Assembly: GCA_016618085.1 (NCBI GenBank)
Contig: JABLTG010000018.1
Location: 106,359 to 170,358, forward strand
Length of the DNA: 64,000 nucleotides
Direction of reading: 5' to 3'
DNA from: Neovahlkampfia damariscottae
Lineage: Eukaryota; Heterolobosea; Selenaionea; Neovahlkampfiida; Neovahlkampfiidae
The position numbers and the translations under genes were made by a program. Positions 43,306 through 53,830 of the stretch are shown here, one piece after another (the stretch's first letter is position 1; the number at the start of each line of letters is the position of its first letter). Under the pieces are notes generated by a model. That model was not told the DNA's origin, ran no database searches, and was given only the letters and a program-made list of their open reading frames with translations.

Positions 43306-44455
43306 ATGAAGAAACTTTTTTTACTGTTTCTCCTACTATTCTCTTTCACTCATCAAAAAACTGTCAAAGAAAGAGTTTCTGAATTTATAACAGATCCATT
43401 GGTTAACAAATTAGTTGACAAAATTAATCCTGTAAAAACAGACGAGTTTAATGATATTTTTAAAACAAAAAACAAATTTTCAGAGATTAAAGTAGCTCAA
43501 GAGGAAGAACAAAAATCCACAGAAATTTCAAAGAGAGCAACAAAACGATGCTACAATGCAGGAATTGCTGTTGAATATTTCCAAGGAAATTCAACACATA
43601 ACTCAACAACACAAGGTTGCGTTTGTACTTTAGATAGATATAAACATGATTGTAGAAGTTTAAGAACACATATATGTACACCAAAATTGAAATTTCCAAC
43701 AAAAAATTGTCAATTTCCACAAGGGTTTCAAAAAAATTAATTAACATTTTTTTAGTTCTGCTATTGGAACATCTTTTTTATCAGGTGATCATCCTTGTTT
43801 ATATTACCATTCAAATGATACTGTCGACTTTTATTTTGAAGTTTCATGCCAATTCACGGCTCCAGCTTCATACCTTGAAAATTTTCCGACAGAGATCATT
43901 AACAACTTTACTGTGAAAAATTTAAAAACAAAAAAAGATGACACTATTTTAAATATTATGAATAATCATAATTATCAATGGATTTCACATCCAGGTCAAT
44001 TGAACGCTACTTTTGCAATTCGGAGATTTCCTATTGGTGTTTTTGAATTCAGGGCTTATAATTTTTACGCGTTGACAGATGAATCAAACACTTGGACTCA
44101 AAGATTAACTGCTGACGTCATGAAAGGATCACCAATTCATTTTCCTGTTTGGTTTGGCAATATTTCAAGAGAATTCTTTGCTGGAAATCGATTATACATT
44201 GACGCAGGTGATACACAATTAACATCCACGTTTGAATCATTTTTTATTGATTTCACAAATTTGAATGATCCTGGAGCTGAATATCCACTTGTAGACACAT
44301 TTAAATATATTGGAATTGGAACAGGAGTGTAAGTTTCAATTTTATTTTTTATTCTTTTGTGCAGAGGAGCTGGTGTTGTAATTATAGGATTCGCCTTGAT
44401 GTGCTTTTTTGTTAACAAATACGGAGAAGAAAGAGAGTTGAGAAAAAATGAATAA
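43306..44455 (+). CDS. Type I membrane protein, large glycosylated ectodomain
   Basis: The signal peptide is KKLFLLFLLLFSFTHQ. The first exon ends near 43725 with a Cys-rich stretch (CVCTLDRYKHDCRSLRTHIC). After an intron the ectodomain continues with N-glycosylation sites (NDT, NFT, NAT, NIS). A last short exon past about 44365 holds a TM helix (GVVIIGFALMCFFVNKYG) and a charged tail (EERELRKNE) ending at TAA 44453-44455. No named domain recognised. Probably a surface or secretory-pathway protein. Confidence 0.7.
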
Positions 44456-44533
44456 TTCAACGAACGTTTTTCTATTTGACAATGTGTGGAAAATTAAAGA
44501 TTTCAAATTGAATGTGTTTGTTAATTAACTTAA

Positions 44534-45058
44534 TTATTGGTGATTTAATTCTCCGGTGGACAATTTTGGATTTTTGTCCAATTGGAATTTTTCTCCACCT
44601 ATAATTAAACATCCATTCTTTTTATAACTCCAATCATAATTGTCAGCAACAAGTGTTGAAAAAAACTCTTTGTCTTTTTCAGTGATAACTGGATGATAAA
44701 AATCTGTATCTGTGAAATCAAATACTTTAATTTCTCTTTTGATTAATAAATTTTCATTCATGAAATTCTTAGAAGCATATTCTATGAATTCTGTGGTTCT
44801 AATATCTTGATTTTTTATCAAAAACTATTTGAAGGTAAATTTGTTTAAAAATAGTTCTGAAAAGTGCAGTTGGTTCTTTTTCTTTTGCTCTGACATCTTT
44901 TTAACTTCTAATAAAAAGTCAAAAGAACCTTCTTCGTATTCAGATTTTAGGAAGGTGTAGTAAAGTTTTTGTACTGTTTTGTCAGTGAAAATAGATTCAA
45001 AATTGACTTCATAGTTTTGGAGAATTTCTAGTGGGGTTAAATCTACTGCAAAATTCAC
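44534..45058 (-). pseudogene. Broken RGS and START-like 5' half
   Basis: The minus-strand reading begins without an ATG at the CTGCAG palindrome (45059-45064). It encodes the start of an RGS domain (NYEVNFESIFTDKTVQKLYY, TFLKSEYEEGSFDFLLEVKK), meets an in-frame TAG at about 44822, then continues with KDKEFFSTLVADNYDWSY, which matches DELDFMEKLVDDSFDWD of the paralogue at 22812. It stops at 44534 before the rest of the START-like fold. Its missing 3' half lies head to head on the plus strand at 45065. Missing start, internal stop and truncation mark it as a fragment. Confidence 0.6.
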
Positions 45059-45064
45059 CTGCAG

Positions 45065-45655
45065 TTACACATTTTGATATTATCACAGCTTTGAACTCTG
45101 ATGAACAAATGACTATTTTAAGAGACAATAAAATTGATGAACAAGTCAAAAATGACGGAGTAATTGTCAGTGCTACACATATTGTTGCTCCAGGAGCGAT
45201 GAAAAATATGAAAGCTTATAGTACATCCACTTTATATCTTGAAGGAAATGATATTGTTTTTCTCTGGAAATGCTGCAAAAATTTCCAACCTGATGAAGAA
45301 ATCTTGAAAATCCACAAAGGTGATTTTTACTCCAAAAAAGGAAAGAAAAAAGAAAAAGAAACTTATGTCTTCCAATGATTAATGCATTTATAGACATTCC
45401 AAAATTGGTGAAAATTTGACAAAAGTTGTTTGCACTGGATTTCAAAATTATGTTATCAAAGATTCAAATTTGGATATTGTCAAATTCTCAAAGAAAATGT
45501 TTGAATCAAGATGTCAAGGATTAAGATCACAATTGATTCAAGAAATTAAAGATGAATTACCAAATATGAAGAATTGGGTATATGATGACTTGATGGGAAA
45601 AATGTGTTTGAAAGTATTAGAAGAATACAAATTAAAAAATGAAAATGAAGATTAA
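45065..45655 (+). pseudogene. Broken START-like 3' half, head to head with the RGS fragment
   Basis: From the CTGCAG palindrome, the plus strand encodes the later part of a START-like fold (VTHFDIITALNSDEQMTILR, VIVSATHIVAPGAMKNMKAY, NDIVFLWKCC). It is followed after a break or intron near 45377-45390 by the C-terminal helices (VVCTGFQNYVIKDSN, LIQEIKDELPNMKNWVYD). There is no ATG and no N-terminal half. It is the expected continuation of an RGS/START-like gene but lies on the opposite strand to the RGS fragment. Confidence 0.55.
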
Positions 45656-45729
45656 AAATTAATAACACAGATCTCTTTCATATTCATTTTTTTTGATATT
45701 TCAACTTCTATCCTATGTTATGTCTTTAT

Positions 45730-46802
45730 TCATATAATTCGAATCTTCTTTTCTGGAGGAATGGAAAATTTTGGAGAACGATTTTTGTGTAACAAAATAA
45801 GTTCTTCAGTATAAATTGATAAATATTTTTTGATTTCTTTTTCATTTGGATTGTTAATTTTTGGAAACTGAACTGGTGAACCAATGACACATGCACATTT
45901 TGTTTTCATTGGAATCAAATTAGATACCAAAGGAATACTGATTCCAAAAAATTTCTTGAATATCATCCTTGGATAATTCAAAAAGATATTGTCTGATTCA
46001 AATTGATCATAAACCTTCATTGAATGTGAATACTGGAACAATTGGCACTCTATTTCTCAACGCCATTTTGATAAATCCAAATCTCTTGGACAAAACAACT
46101 ACATCTTCTTTGGGTGTAACATATAGTGCTTCCTCGGCTCCGCCAGGATAAACACCAATCGAAATTCCCTTCTTCAATAAATCATCTCCAACGGTGGATG
46201 TTGCTTCGACTGCTCCTGCATGAAGTAACAAATCTCTATAAAAAAGATAAAAAGGAATATAAAAAACAAATGTAGTAGCAAGTATTCTTAAATTTAAATG
46301 AGGAAAATTCGATGAAAATTATTTTTTGTCAATTTTTCATGCATTGCAATTTGTCCACAAAAAGGAAGGACACCATGTGGATGAAAAGCAAATAAATAAG
46401 TTTTTTCATTCAATTCAGTTGTTTTTACAAGTGTAATAGAAAAATAATTTACAAAGAAATTCCATAAATTCCAGTTCCTGACTGTTGTATTTCTGGAAGC
46501 AGATTTTTCACCATTGTCAACAAATGAAAAAAAGTAATACTAAAAAATTAAAAAAAAAATTCTTTACAACTGTAAGTATTGTGAACAGAGGTATTTTTAT
46601 GAGTGAATCCAAAAAATAACAAATTGGAAACATAAAAAAAAACAGAATCAGAATTTTGTTGGAAAACTCTATTGTTCCTTTTTGAAGAATTAATATTTTT
46701 CTTCTTACGATTTATTTTCTTTCCATTGAATGGTTTGAATACAGTAACCAACAAAATGATAAAAAATAAACAAACACACTCAATAGAGACAAGTAATATC
46801 AT
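45730..46802 (-). CDS. DGAT2-family acyltransferase, two apparent single-base frame shifts
   Basis: N-terminal TM region near 46802 (SIECVCLFFIILLVTVFKPF), then WNFFVNYFSITLVKTTELNE and LFAFHPHGVLPFCGQIAMHE with the HPHG signature, DLLLHAGAVEATS, GISIGVYPGGAEEALYVTP, KRFGFIKMALRNRVPIVPVF, and a C-terminal IFKKFFGISIPL. This is the DGAT2/MOGAT order: HPHG, then GGxxE. The reading needs one base added near 46315 (T-run) and one removed near 46018 (FNE to VYDQFE) to stay in frame. No GT..AG intron fits either. DGAT2 makes triacylglycerol at the ER and lipid droplets. It may be a recent pseudogene or carry sequence errors. Confidence 0.65.
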
Positions 46803-46841
46803 TGGAGGAACATTAATCCAAACCTGATTGGAAGAAAAAAC

Positions 46842-47903
46842 ATGAATTCTTTTGTTGTTGATGTTGGCAGTGATACAATAAGAATTGGATACTCAGGAGA
46901 TAAGAAACCAAAACGTCAAATTTTGAATTTTTTGGCTTCACAAAAAGAAGAAGAAAAAGAAAAAAAATACAAGTCCTTTTATATTGGCAAAGATTTTTTA
47001 GACATCAAAGAAAAATGTAAATTTGACATTTCATATCCTATGGAAAAAGGTTTAATTCGAGATTTTGATAAAATGACACAAATTTTTGAGAAAACGTTCA
47101 ATACAGTTGGCGTTGATAATGGTGATAAATTTTTATTATCTGATTCACATTTGACACCAAAAAAAGATAGAGAAACCATCACACAATATATTTTTGAAGA
47201 TGTATCCGCTTCAATGTTTTATTTGATGAAAATACCATCAATGACAATGTATTCAACTGGAAATCAATCTGGGCTTGTTTTGAACAGTGGAGCTGACCAT
47301 ACAAATACCGTAGCCGTTTATGAAGGATTCATATTGCCACAATCGTCATTTTCAACAGATATTGGTGGTAGAACAATCACCAATTCAATCATCAATCATT
47401 TATCAAAATTTAACTTTTGTTCCGTTGACAGAATACCAAGAGATATAAAAGAAAAATTGTGTTATATTTCACCTTATGATACATCAAAAGATCTAAAAGA
47501 GTATGTATTGCCTGATTCAACATCTATCTCATTAGAAGATGTGTCATCATTCACTGAATGTTTGTTCAATGGAATAGACTCAAAAAATACTTCGATCCAA
47601 GAAATTTTGAATAAATCAATATTAAGTTTAGATCAACAAAGTATATGTGAAGAGTTTTCTAGAAATTTAGTTTTGAGTGGTGGAAATTGTTTACTCAAAG
47701 GTTTTGAAGATAGATTACTTTCAGAAATGAACATATTAAACGGTGATTTTGAATATAAAACTGTTAAAACAGAAGATAAACTTAATTCAACATGGTTGGG
47801 AGGATCTGTTGCTTCAAGCATGGATACATTTAACATGATGTACATTTCAAAAAATGAATATGAAGAAGTTGGACCTTCAGTTGTGAATAAAAAATGCTTT
47901 TAA
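46842..47903 (+). CDS. Divergent actin-like protein
   Basis: 353 residues, no intron. The actin-fold phosphate-1 loop is FVVDVGSDTIRIGYSGDKKP, then PMEKGLIRDFDKM (compare P..G.I.DWD), phosphate-2 VLNSGADHTNTVAVYEGFIL, and adenosine motif LVLSGGNCLLKGFEDRLLSE. Large differences from canonical actin, including a Lys/Glu-rich insert near residue 35, put it among divergent actin-related proteins. The C-terminus ends KKCF, as conventional actin ends KCF. The Arp subtype cannot be assigned by eye. Confidence 0.85.
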   Translation: MNSFVVDVGSDTIRIGYSGDKKPKRQILNFLASQKEEEKEKKYKSFYIGKDFLDIKEKCKFDISYPMEKGLIRDFDKMTQIFEKTFNTVGVDNGDKFLLSDSHLTPKKDRETITQYIFEDVSASMFYLMKIPSMTMYSTGNQSGLVLNSGADHTNTVAVYEGFILPQSSFSTDIGGRTITNSIINHLSKFNFCSVDRIPRDIKEKLCYISPYDTSKDLKEYVLPDSTSISLEDVSSFTECLFNGIDSKNTSIQEILNKSILSLDQQSICEEFSRNLVLSGGNCLLKGFEDRLLSEMNILNGDFEYKTVKTEDKLNSTWLGGSVASSMDTFNMMYISKNEYEEVGPSVVNKKCF

Positions 47904-47925
47904 AGAATCATTCAATCAATTTGGT

Positions 47926-48583
47926 TTATAAATAAATTTTTGTTCTATTACTGATTTCTGATCTGCATATTGGACAAATAGATTCAGTAAATGCTTCTGT
48001 GCAAGGTTCACAATAAACATGCCCACAATTCAATGCAATATTCTTATTGTTATCAAAACAAATTGGACACAATTTGAAATCTTCATCAGAATTCGATTCA
48101 TTATTTGTTGAATCTATTTGTTGAGTTTGTGTGATTGGAATTCCTTCATGAGTTTTCTTCACATTATCAACAATATCTGATGCCAAATCCTAAAGTGTCA
48201 AAAAAAATTTTGATTTTGTTCCTTGATTTTTAAAGTAATAAAGTCTTGATGGTAATGCAGAGAGTATCTCATGATAATCTTTTAAAATTTCATTGAGTGT
48301 ATCAGCTGTTGCAAGCTCAAAATACTTTGGGAAAAAATGTTAAAATTTAATCGTTTTTAAACAGGTTTGAATGTGGTTATAACTCGAAAGTTACAAACTT
48401 CTTGACAAAAAAAAAGTTTAGATGTTTAGTTTGAAACTTTTTAATCAATGTTCTGAAGGTTTTTCCAAGAGGTCCTGCTTCATAACGTTGGATGCAGATT
48501 AATTTATTTTCATCTGTTTTTTTTTGTTTCCACATTAGTTTTCCTACTGTTTTAGACTCTCTTGGTGGATTTTGTATTGTCAT
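47926..48583 (-). CDS. Small RING protein, copy A
   Basis: Exons from ATG 48583: PPRESKTVGKLMWKQKKTDE, LGKTFRTLIKK, then VCNFRVITTFKP and YFELATADTLNEILKDYHEI. The last exon has a C3HC4 RING: CPICFDNNKNIALNCGHVYC, CTEAFTESICPICRSEI. It is a paralogue of the next gene. At the last intron (near 48191-48222) the donor reads GGAACA rather than GT, unlike copy B, and otherwise an in-frame TAG is met, so copy A may be damaged or use an unusual splice. Probably an E3 ligase; the N-terminal domain is not recognised. Confidence 0.55.
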
Positions 48584-48672
48584 TTGTTGGAGATTGAAGT
48601 TGATGATGGAATGTATTTTTAGAACTATCTTGTCCAATAAAAAAATGAATATGTTAGGAATTTGTTTTAACC

Positions 48673-49337
48673 TCATAAAAATATTTTAATTTTGTTTTTT
48701 ATTTCTACTCTACATATTGGACAGTTATTTTCTGGTAAAATACTCAAACAATCTGAACAAAATAAATGACCACAATTCAATGCAATATTCTTCTCATTAA
48801 CGAAACAAACAGTGCATAATTTATAGTCTTCTTCTTCTTTATCTTCAATAGGTTTATCTATATTCATATTTTTTAAATTGGATTTTATTTCTTCTGCCAA
48901 TTCCTTTAACAAAAAAAATAAAAAAATAAATCACTGATCTACCTTATTTTTCGAAGAGAATTTTTTTGGTAAAATAGATTCAACAGTAAAATAATCTTTT
49001 AAAATATCATCAAAACTCTCTGAAACAGCCAATTCTAAATACTATTCAAAAATTAAACATAAAACATCAAAACAGGTTCAAAAGTTGTTATCACTCTAAA
49101 AGTAGGTGCATCTTCTCTGAAAAAAAAAGTTTAAGCTAAAATGGTTGATTTTACTTTTTTATTAAAATTCTGAATGTTTTTCCAAAAGAACCAAAGATTC
49201 CATACTCCTGCAAACAAATTAATTTTTTTTGATCATATTTTAATTGTTTCCTTTTTATTGTTAGAGAATCAAAAATTGTTTTACCAACACACATCACCAG
49301 GAGTCTTTGAAATTCTTGGCGGATTTTTTATCACCAT
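48673..49337 (-). CDS. Small RING protein, copy B
   Basis: Five exons from ATG 49337, joined by frame with introns of about 32-40 nt: PPRISKTPGDVCW, LICLQEYGIFGSFGKTFRIL, TFRVITTFEP, YLELAVSESFDDILKDYFTV and the RING CTVCFVNEKNIALNCGHLFC, CPICRVEI. It is clearly a tandem duplicate of copy A with the same exon layout. An ATTGG box lies just upstream near 49355. The N-terminal 120 residues match nothing I recognise. Confidence 0.65.
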
Positions 49338-49700
49338 CACTCACCAAACTAATTTGTCCAATGAAAATGGTTAGAAGATTCAAAGTTATTTTTGTTGACA
49401 ACTGTTATTCATTATTTTGAGGATTTTCAATCAGTATTTCAGTTTTTTTTCATCAATTCCTTCTTCTTTCTGTTTACTGAAATCTTTGACTTTTCTGTGT
49501 AATTTCTTGATTCAACAATCATAATCAACTCCTCTTCTGGTATTTGATCCTAAACAACTGATTGAAGGGATTTTTGGATCATTAGGGAATCATCTTGTCA
49601 AAGGAGTAGGAATTGCTGTTTGTAAAATGGCAGTTAACGAAGAAGCAACTGCCATTTTGAGCTCCTCTTGCAAGTGTTAATTTTTTTTTGAACAGAAAAT
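49338..49700. other. Intergenic stretch with orphan coding-like fragment and hairpin
   Basis: 363 bases. A plus-strand frame of about 47 codons ending at TAA 49678 reads like protein (LVFDPKQLIEGIFGSLGNHL, VKGVGIAVCKMAVNEEATAI) and is more GC-rich than its surroundings. It lacks an ATG and looks like a gene remnant. It contains the inverted repeat at 49624-49658. No other gene seen. Confidence 0.35.
49624..49658. repeat. Perfect 12-bp inverted repeat
   Basis: AAAATGGCAGTT at 49624-49635, an 11-nt spacer, and AACTGCCATTTT at 49647-49658. It can form a stable stem-loop in RNA or a cruciform. It falls inside an orphan coding-like fragment between two minus-strand genes. Confidence 0.5.
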
Positions 49701-52136
49701 TTATTTATTTGGATCACTCATATTCCTCATCGTTTTTAATCTTCTATAATCTTCATATTTTGCAGAATTTGGATATAGCTGAGCCATCTCACGAAACAAC
49801 GGAGTTTTCATAAAATTATTATATGATTTTTTTAAACTGTTATACATGTACTGCTCAACAAAAGAATAAAATGAATCCATATCAATTTTATCCTTTTGCA
49901 TCTTTCCTTCAAAATATGCATCTGTATTCTAATAAAGAAACTGTGTTAAAAAAAAAAAAATGAAATTTACTTCCCCTAGATAGTAAATTGAAAAATTATT
50001 GAAGAAGGTATTCGACATCATTTCAACATATTCATTTCTTTGTGTATCATTATCCTCTTTTGAAAAAACATTTTGAATAAATTCGTAAAATAGAAATTGG
50101 GATAGATTTCCTTCTTTGGCAATAAATAAACGTAAATAGTTGATTCTGTTTGGATTTGTCAATACATCTTTGAGATACATTTGAAAATCTTCATGTTGAT
50201 CCGATTGAAGAGCTTTAAATATTGTAAATTTTCGTCCAGTATTCGGTTGTTGATCAGTGTTTTCAACCATTGATAAATCAACCATGGTTGTTTTAAATCC
50301 ACTTGATAAATTATAGAATGGTTTATGTGAAGTTTTAACATCTTCTGAAGGTATCATTGCAAATTTTAAAAAATCAAATTTTTCTGAATTCGGTGTTTTT
50401 TTAATATATTGTTGTCCAATCACCTCAAAATTATCCAGCAAAAATCCAGCAGTAATAGATTCTTTTTTACTTGATTTACTTTTAAAAATACCTAAAACTG
50501 TTGGTAAAACAGTTACATCAACTTTGAATGCTTTATGAAGTTCCATACCAAAATCACTTATCGCAGCAATTTTGATATATTTCTTACCAATACCAGAATC
50601 AAAAAACTCTGCTTCTTTATCTTTCAATTCTAAATGAACAACTATTGGTATTGTATTTACTTGTAATAAAGCTTTATGACATTTTGCAATATCTTCAAAA
50701 ATATGAAGACAATGATTACTTGATAAATGTGATACAAAATATAACAAAACTCTGTATCCTCTTCTCATAAATTGAGCAACTGAATCACCTTTATTTGAAA
50801 CCATCATACCGTATAAATCTTTTTCAATTTTAACAAAACTTTGTAGTTTTTTTATTTCTGGTGATTTAACTTCAGTAGTTGATTTTTCAGATTCAGTTCT
50901 CTCTCTTGGTGAAGCAATTACATCAAAAAATGATTTAGATTCCAATAATTTATGTTCTTTTAAAGAGTTTTCATATTCTTCAACAACTGTTCTTCTTCGG
51001 TCTGTTTGAAAAAAATCATAAGATGAAAAACTCATTGTCCCAAGTGGATTGGTTGTTCCAAGATCCATAGAATCTGTCAATGAAGTTGATGATAATTCAG
51101 GTGCTTTTGAAGAAGGTAATGGTGGCATTGGAACGGATAATGATTTGGCAGATGGTGATCTTTTTCTTCCAATTAATGTGCAAATTACACTTCCATCTTC
51201 CTTATTTTCTCGTAAATTAACATGAATATGTTCTTGACGTCTTGGTGATGAAAATGATTTTGAATGTTTTGGTGATAATCCATGATTCCTTGGTGATAAT
51301 TGAGCAAATTCTTCGTTTATTGAATTTGGTAATTTAATTCTCTTTTTTTTAATGACTGACTTTGGTGATGACATTTTATTTGGTGAAGACAGTTTTGGTG
51401 AAAAGTGATCATCTGAGTTACTTTCTTCAGTTGTTTGTTTTCCTTCAATTCCTACTTCTTTTTCTATTGGTATATAAACATGTTGATCGTCAATTTTTGA
51501 AATAACAGGTGGTTCCATATTCAATTGCATGTGATGTTTTTTTTGTTTTGTTGTTTCATTTTTTGGTAAAACTAATGGCTTTATATAAGGTTTTTGAAAT
51601 TTTTCTTTTTTTGGTTTTTTGTGAATATCCTTCAAAGGTTTAGTGGATAAAACCATGGGTTTTCTTGGTGTCACTGCTCCTCTTGCATAATTTTTGACTT
51701 CTAATTCAACTGATTTATATTTTATTTCTTCATTTTTTTTCGGAGAATTATTTGGTGATTTCTTTTCAATAAATTCGTTTTTTGGAGATTCCATTGTTAT
51801 ATCCTGTTCCACATCTGGTGTTTCTGAGACTTTTTTATCAGGTGAGTTTGTTGTTGTATTTTCATTTTTCAAAATCGCTACAATGTCTTCTTCTTCATCG
51901 TCACTAGAAGGTGGATTTAATATATTTTGTATTTCATGATATATTCTTTTTCTTTCACCAATTTTTTTTATACAAAGTTCTGTTTTCAAATCTTCTTTTG
52001 AAAGCTCTAAAAAATCTTCACCTCTAACTTCGTTTTCCAGAAATAATTCAAGTGTTTCTTGTGATATTCCTAATGAACCTAACCATGAAGCAACTTCTTC
52101 AACGGAAAGAGACTTCACCCAGTCGGCTTGAGACAT
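49701..52136 (-). CDS. SAM / thioredoxin-like / RGS multidomain protein
   Basis: Two exons joined near 49930-49970, about 800 residues. Residues 1-70 are a SAM domain (WVKSLSVEEVASWLGSLGIS, GEDFLELSKEDLKTELCIK). A Ser/Pro-rich disordered region with repeated SP sites runs to about 430. Residues about 450-570 match the AhpC/TSA-like thioredoxin fold (YRVLLYFVSHLSSNHCLHIF, IKIAAISDFGMELHKAFKVD, VLPTVLGIF) but the redox CxxC is absent. The C-terminal part is an RGS domain (FTIFKALQSDQHEDFQMYLK, FYSFVEQYMYNSLKKSYNNF, MKTPLFREM). It probably dampens G-alpha signalling. The redox-dead fold is likely a binding module. Confidence 0.75.
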
Positions 52137-52683
52137 GAGGAAACTGTTGAATGAAAAAATAAAGTGATTCTATTGGATGAAAATCCGATGAAGAATTTAT
52201 TTTCATTTTTATTTAATTTTTTGAAAAATTAGAAACATTGAAAGTGGCAGATGCTGGATGATCTTTTCTTCATTGACCAATGAAATTGAATTGAAAACAA
52301 AAGAAGCAATTTGATTAAATTCTTTGTGTTCAAGTCCAAATATTTCTGCATGCAAAATCTACTAAAGAGTTTTTCAATTTAAAAATTTCGAATTCCATCC
52401 AAATGAAACAGATTCCCATTTGATTCTTTTATCATGAAATAATTTTCAAAACCAAAAATGTTCTTTTCATTTCAAATCCAGATTTTGATTAGAATTCTAA
52501 AAGAAATTCTGTGAAAGTATTCTAGTCAACCTGAAGATACTTCATGTATTTATATTTTTAAATTTAGTTTCCTTTATTGTTGAATTCTTCTGTCAGAGTG
52601 CTTCAGGTTCCTACAAAAATTTTTTTTCAAGTAATCATTTGTTGTTTATTCAAGGCTCAACGGAAGTTATTTTCACCAATAAA
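52137..52683. other. Intergenic region, no gene seen
   Basis: 547 bases between two divergent genes. ATTGG near 52172 and CCAAT at 52278-52282 are the likely promoter boxes. No open frame with family similarity was seen; the rest is AT-rich. Confidence 0.4.
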
Positions 52684-53690
52684 ATGAAGTCCAACAAAAA
52701 AAATGAGGAAAACGTTAAAAATTTTTGTAAAAAAAATAAACTGAAAAATCATTTCATGGAAGAAAGAAAACTTTCCATAATAACCATAACAGAAGAAAAA
52801 CATTTTGAAGTAGCTCTTAATTTTTTGTTCAAGAATTTTAAGAAAGAACATCCAGAACTGAAAGAAATAAATGATACAATTTTAGGTTTTGACCTTGAAT
52901 TCTTTGAAAAAAAAGTTGCTACCATTCAATTATCGACAAATAAATTATGTCTCATATTTCAAGTCTACAATATAAAAGAACTACCAAAATTTTTAGTTTC
53001 ATACTTAACCTCAGATAAGCATTTAAAATGTGGTGTTGGTATTTCAGGTGGTGGTGGTCAAGGAGATGACATCATGTTAAAAAATACATTTGGAATTGAG
53101 ATGAAAGGATGTTTCGATGTTGGAGAAGTTGCTTACAAAAAAGGAATAACAACAAGTTTATTTCGTTCATTTTTACTAAATTTTCAAAAGATTATCGAAG
53201 TTTGGATGATTTGTCGTCAAACATTTTAGGAGTCGGAAAAATTATCAGAATAAGTAACACTTTCGGAAAAAAAGAAAATTGGTCAAACGATGTTTTATCA
53301 ATTGAACAAATTGAATATGCTGCTATTGATGCTTGGTTAGGTTACAATTTAGTCATTGAACTTTATAAATCACTTGGTCAACTTCATGGTTCAATTTTAG
53401 AGTGGGCTAATTCTATTGACTTTTCTTCTTTTGATGTTTCAAAGTATAAAGGATTCAAAGAACCAAAAAATAAACAACAAAAAATTTTGGCTCGAGAAAT
53501 GGAATGGAAAAAGTTGAATGGACATTTTCAAAAAAAATTAAATGAAAAGAAAGCGTTACTCGATTATAAAAAGAGAAAGTATGATGAAATTGATGATTTA
53601 GTTTCAAATTTGAAAAATAAAAAGAAGGAAAAAATCAACGACCAAAAAGAGGAAGAAGTCACTTCATCAATTCAGTTCAATTTTATGTAA
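52684..53690 (+). CDS. DEDD-family 3'-5' exonuclease (WRN-exo/RNase D-like)
   Basis: Two exons (intron about 53155-53189) from ATG 52684. Exo I is ILGFDLEFF (DxE), exo II is GQGDDIMLKNTFGIEMKG with its Asp, and exo III is QIEYAAIDAWLGYNL (YxxxD). SLDDLSSNILG before it matches the WRN-exo L-x-x-L-x-x-x-x-L-G-x-x-L pattern. Upstream of exo II lies GVGISGGGGQGDD, a Gly-rich loop not usual for the family. A basic C-terminal tail (KKEKINDQKEEE) follows. Possible roles are DNA end-processing or RNA trimming. Confidence 0.82.
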
Positions 53691-53830
53691 CAAGTACAAT
53701 ATGCAGAAAATCTGATTTTGACAACTAAAAACTCTATTTCAGTTTAAAAAACAAAAGAAATCTGGAAATGGTCTGGATAATAGAACATTCAATAAATTGT
53801 TAATTCTCAATTTTTATTTTCTTGGCAATT

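Noticed and set aside
49929-52136. Second selenoprotein in the SAM-RGS gene
   Set aside because: No in-frame TGA occurs in its thioredoxin-like region; the redox pair is simply absent.
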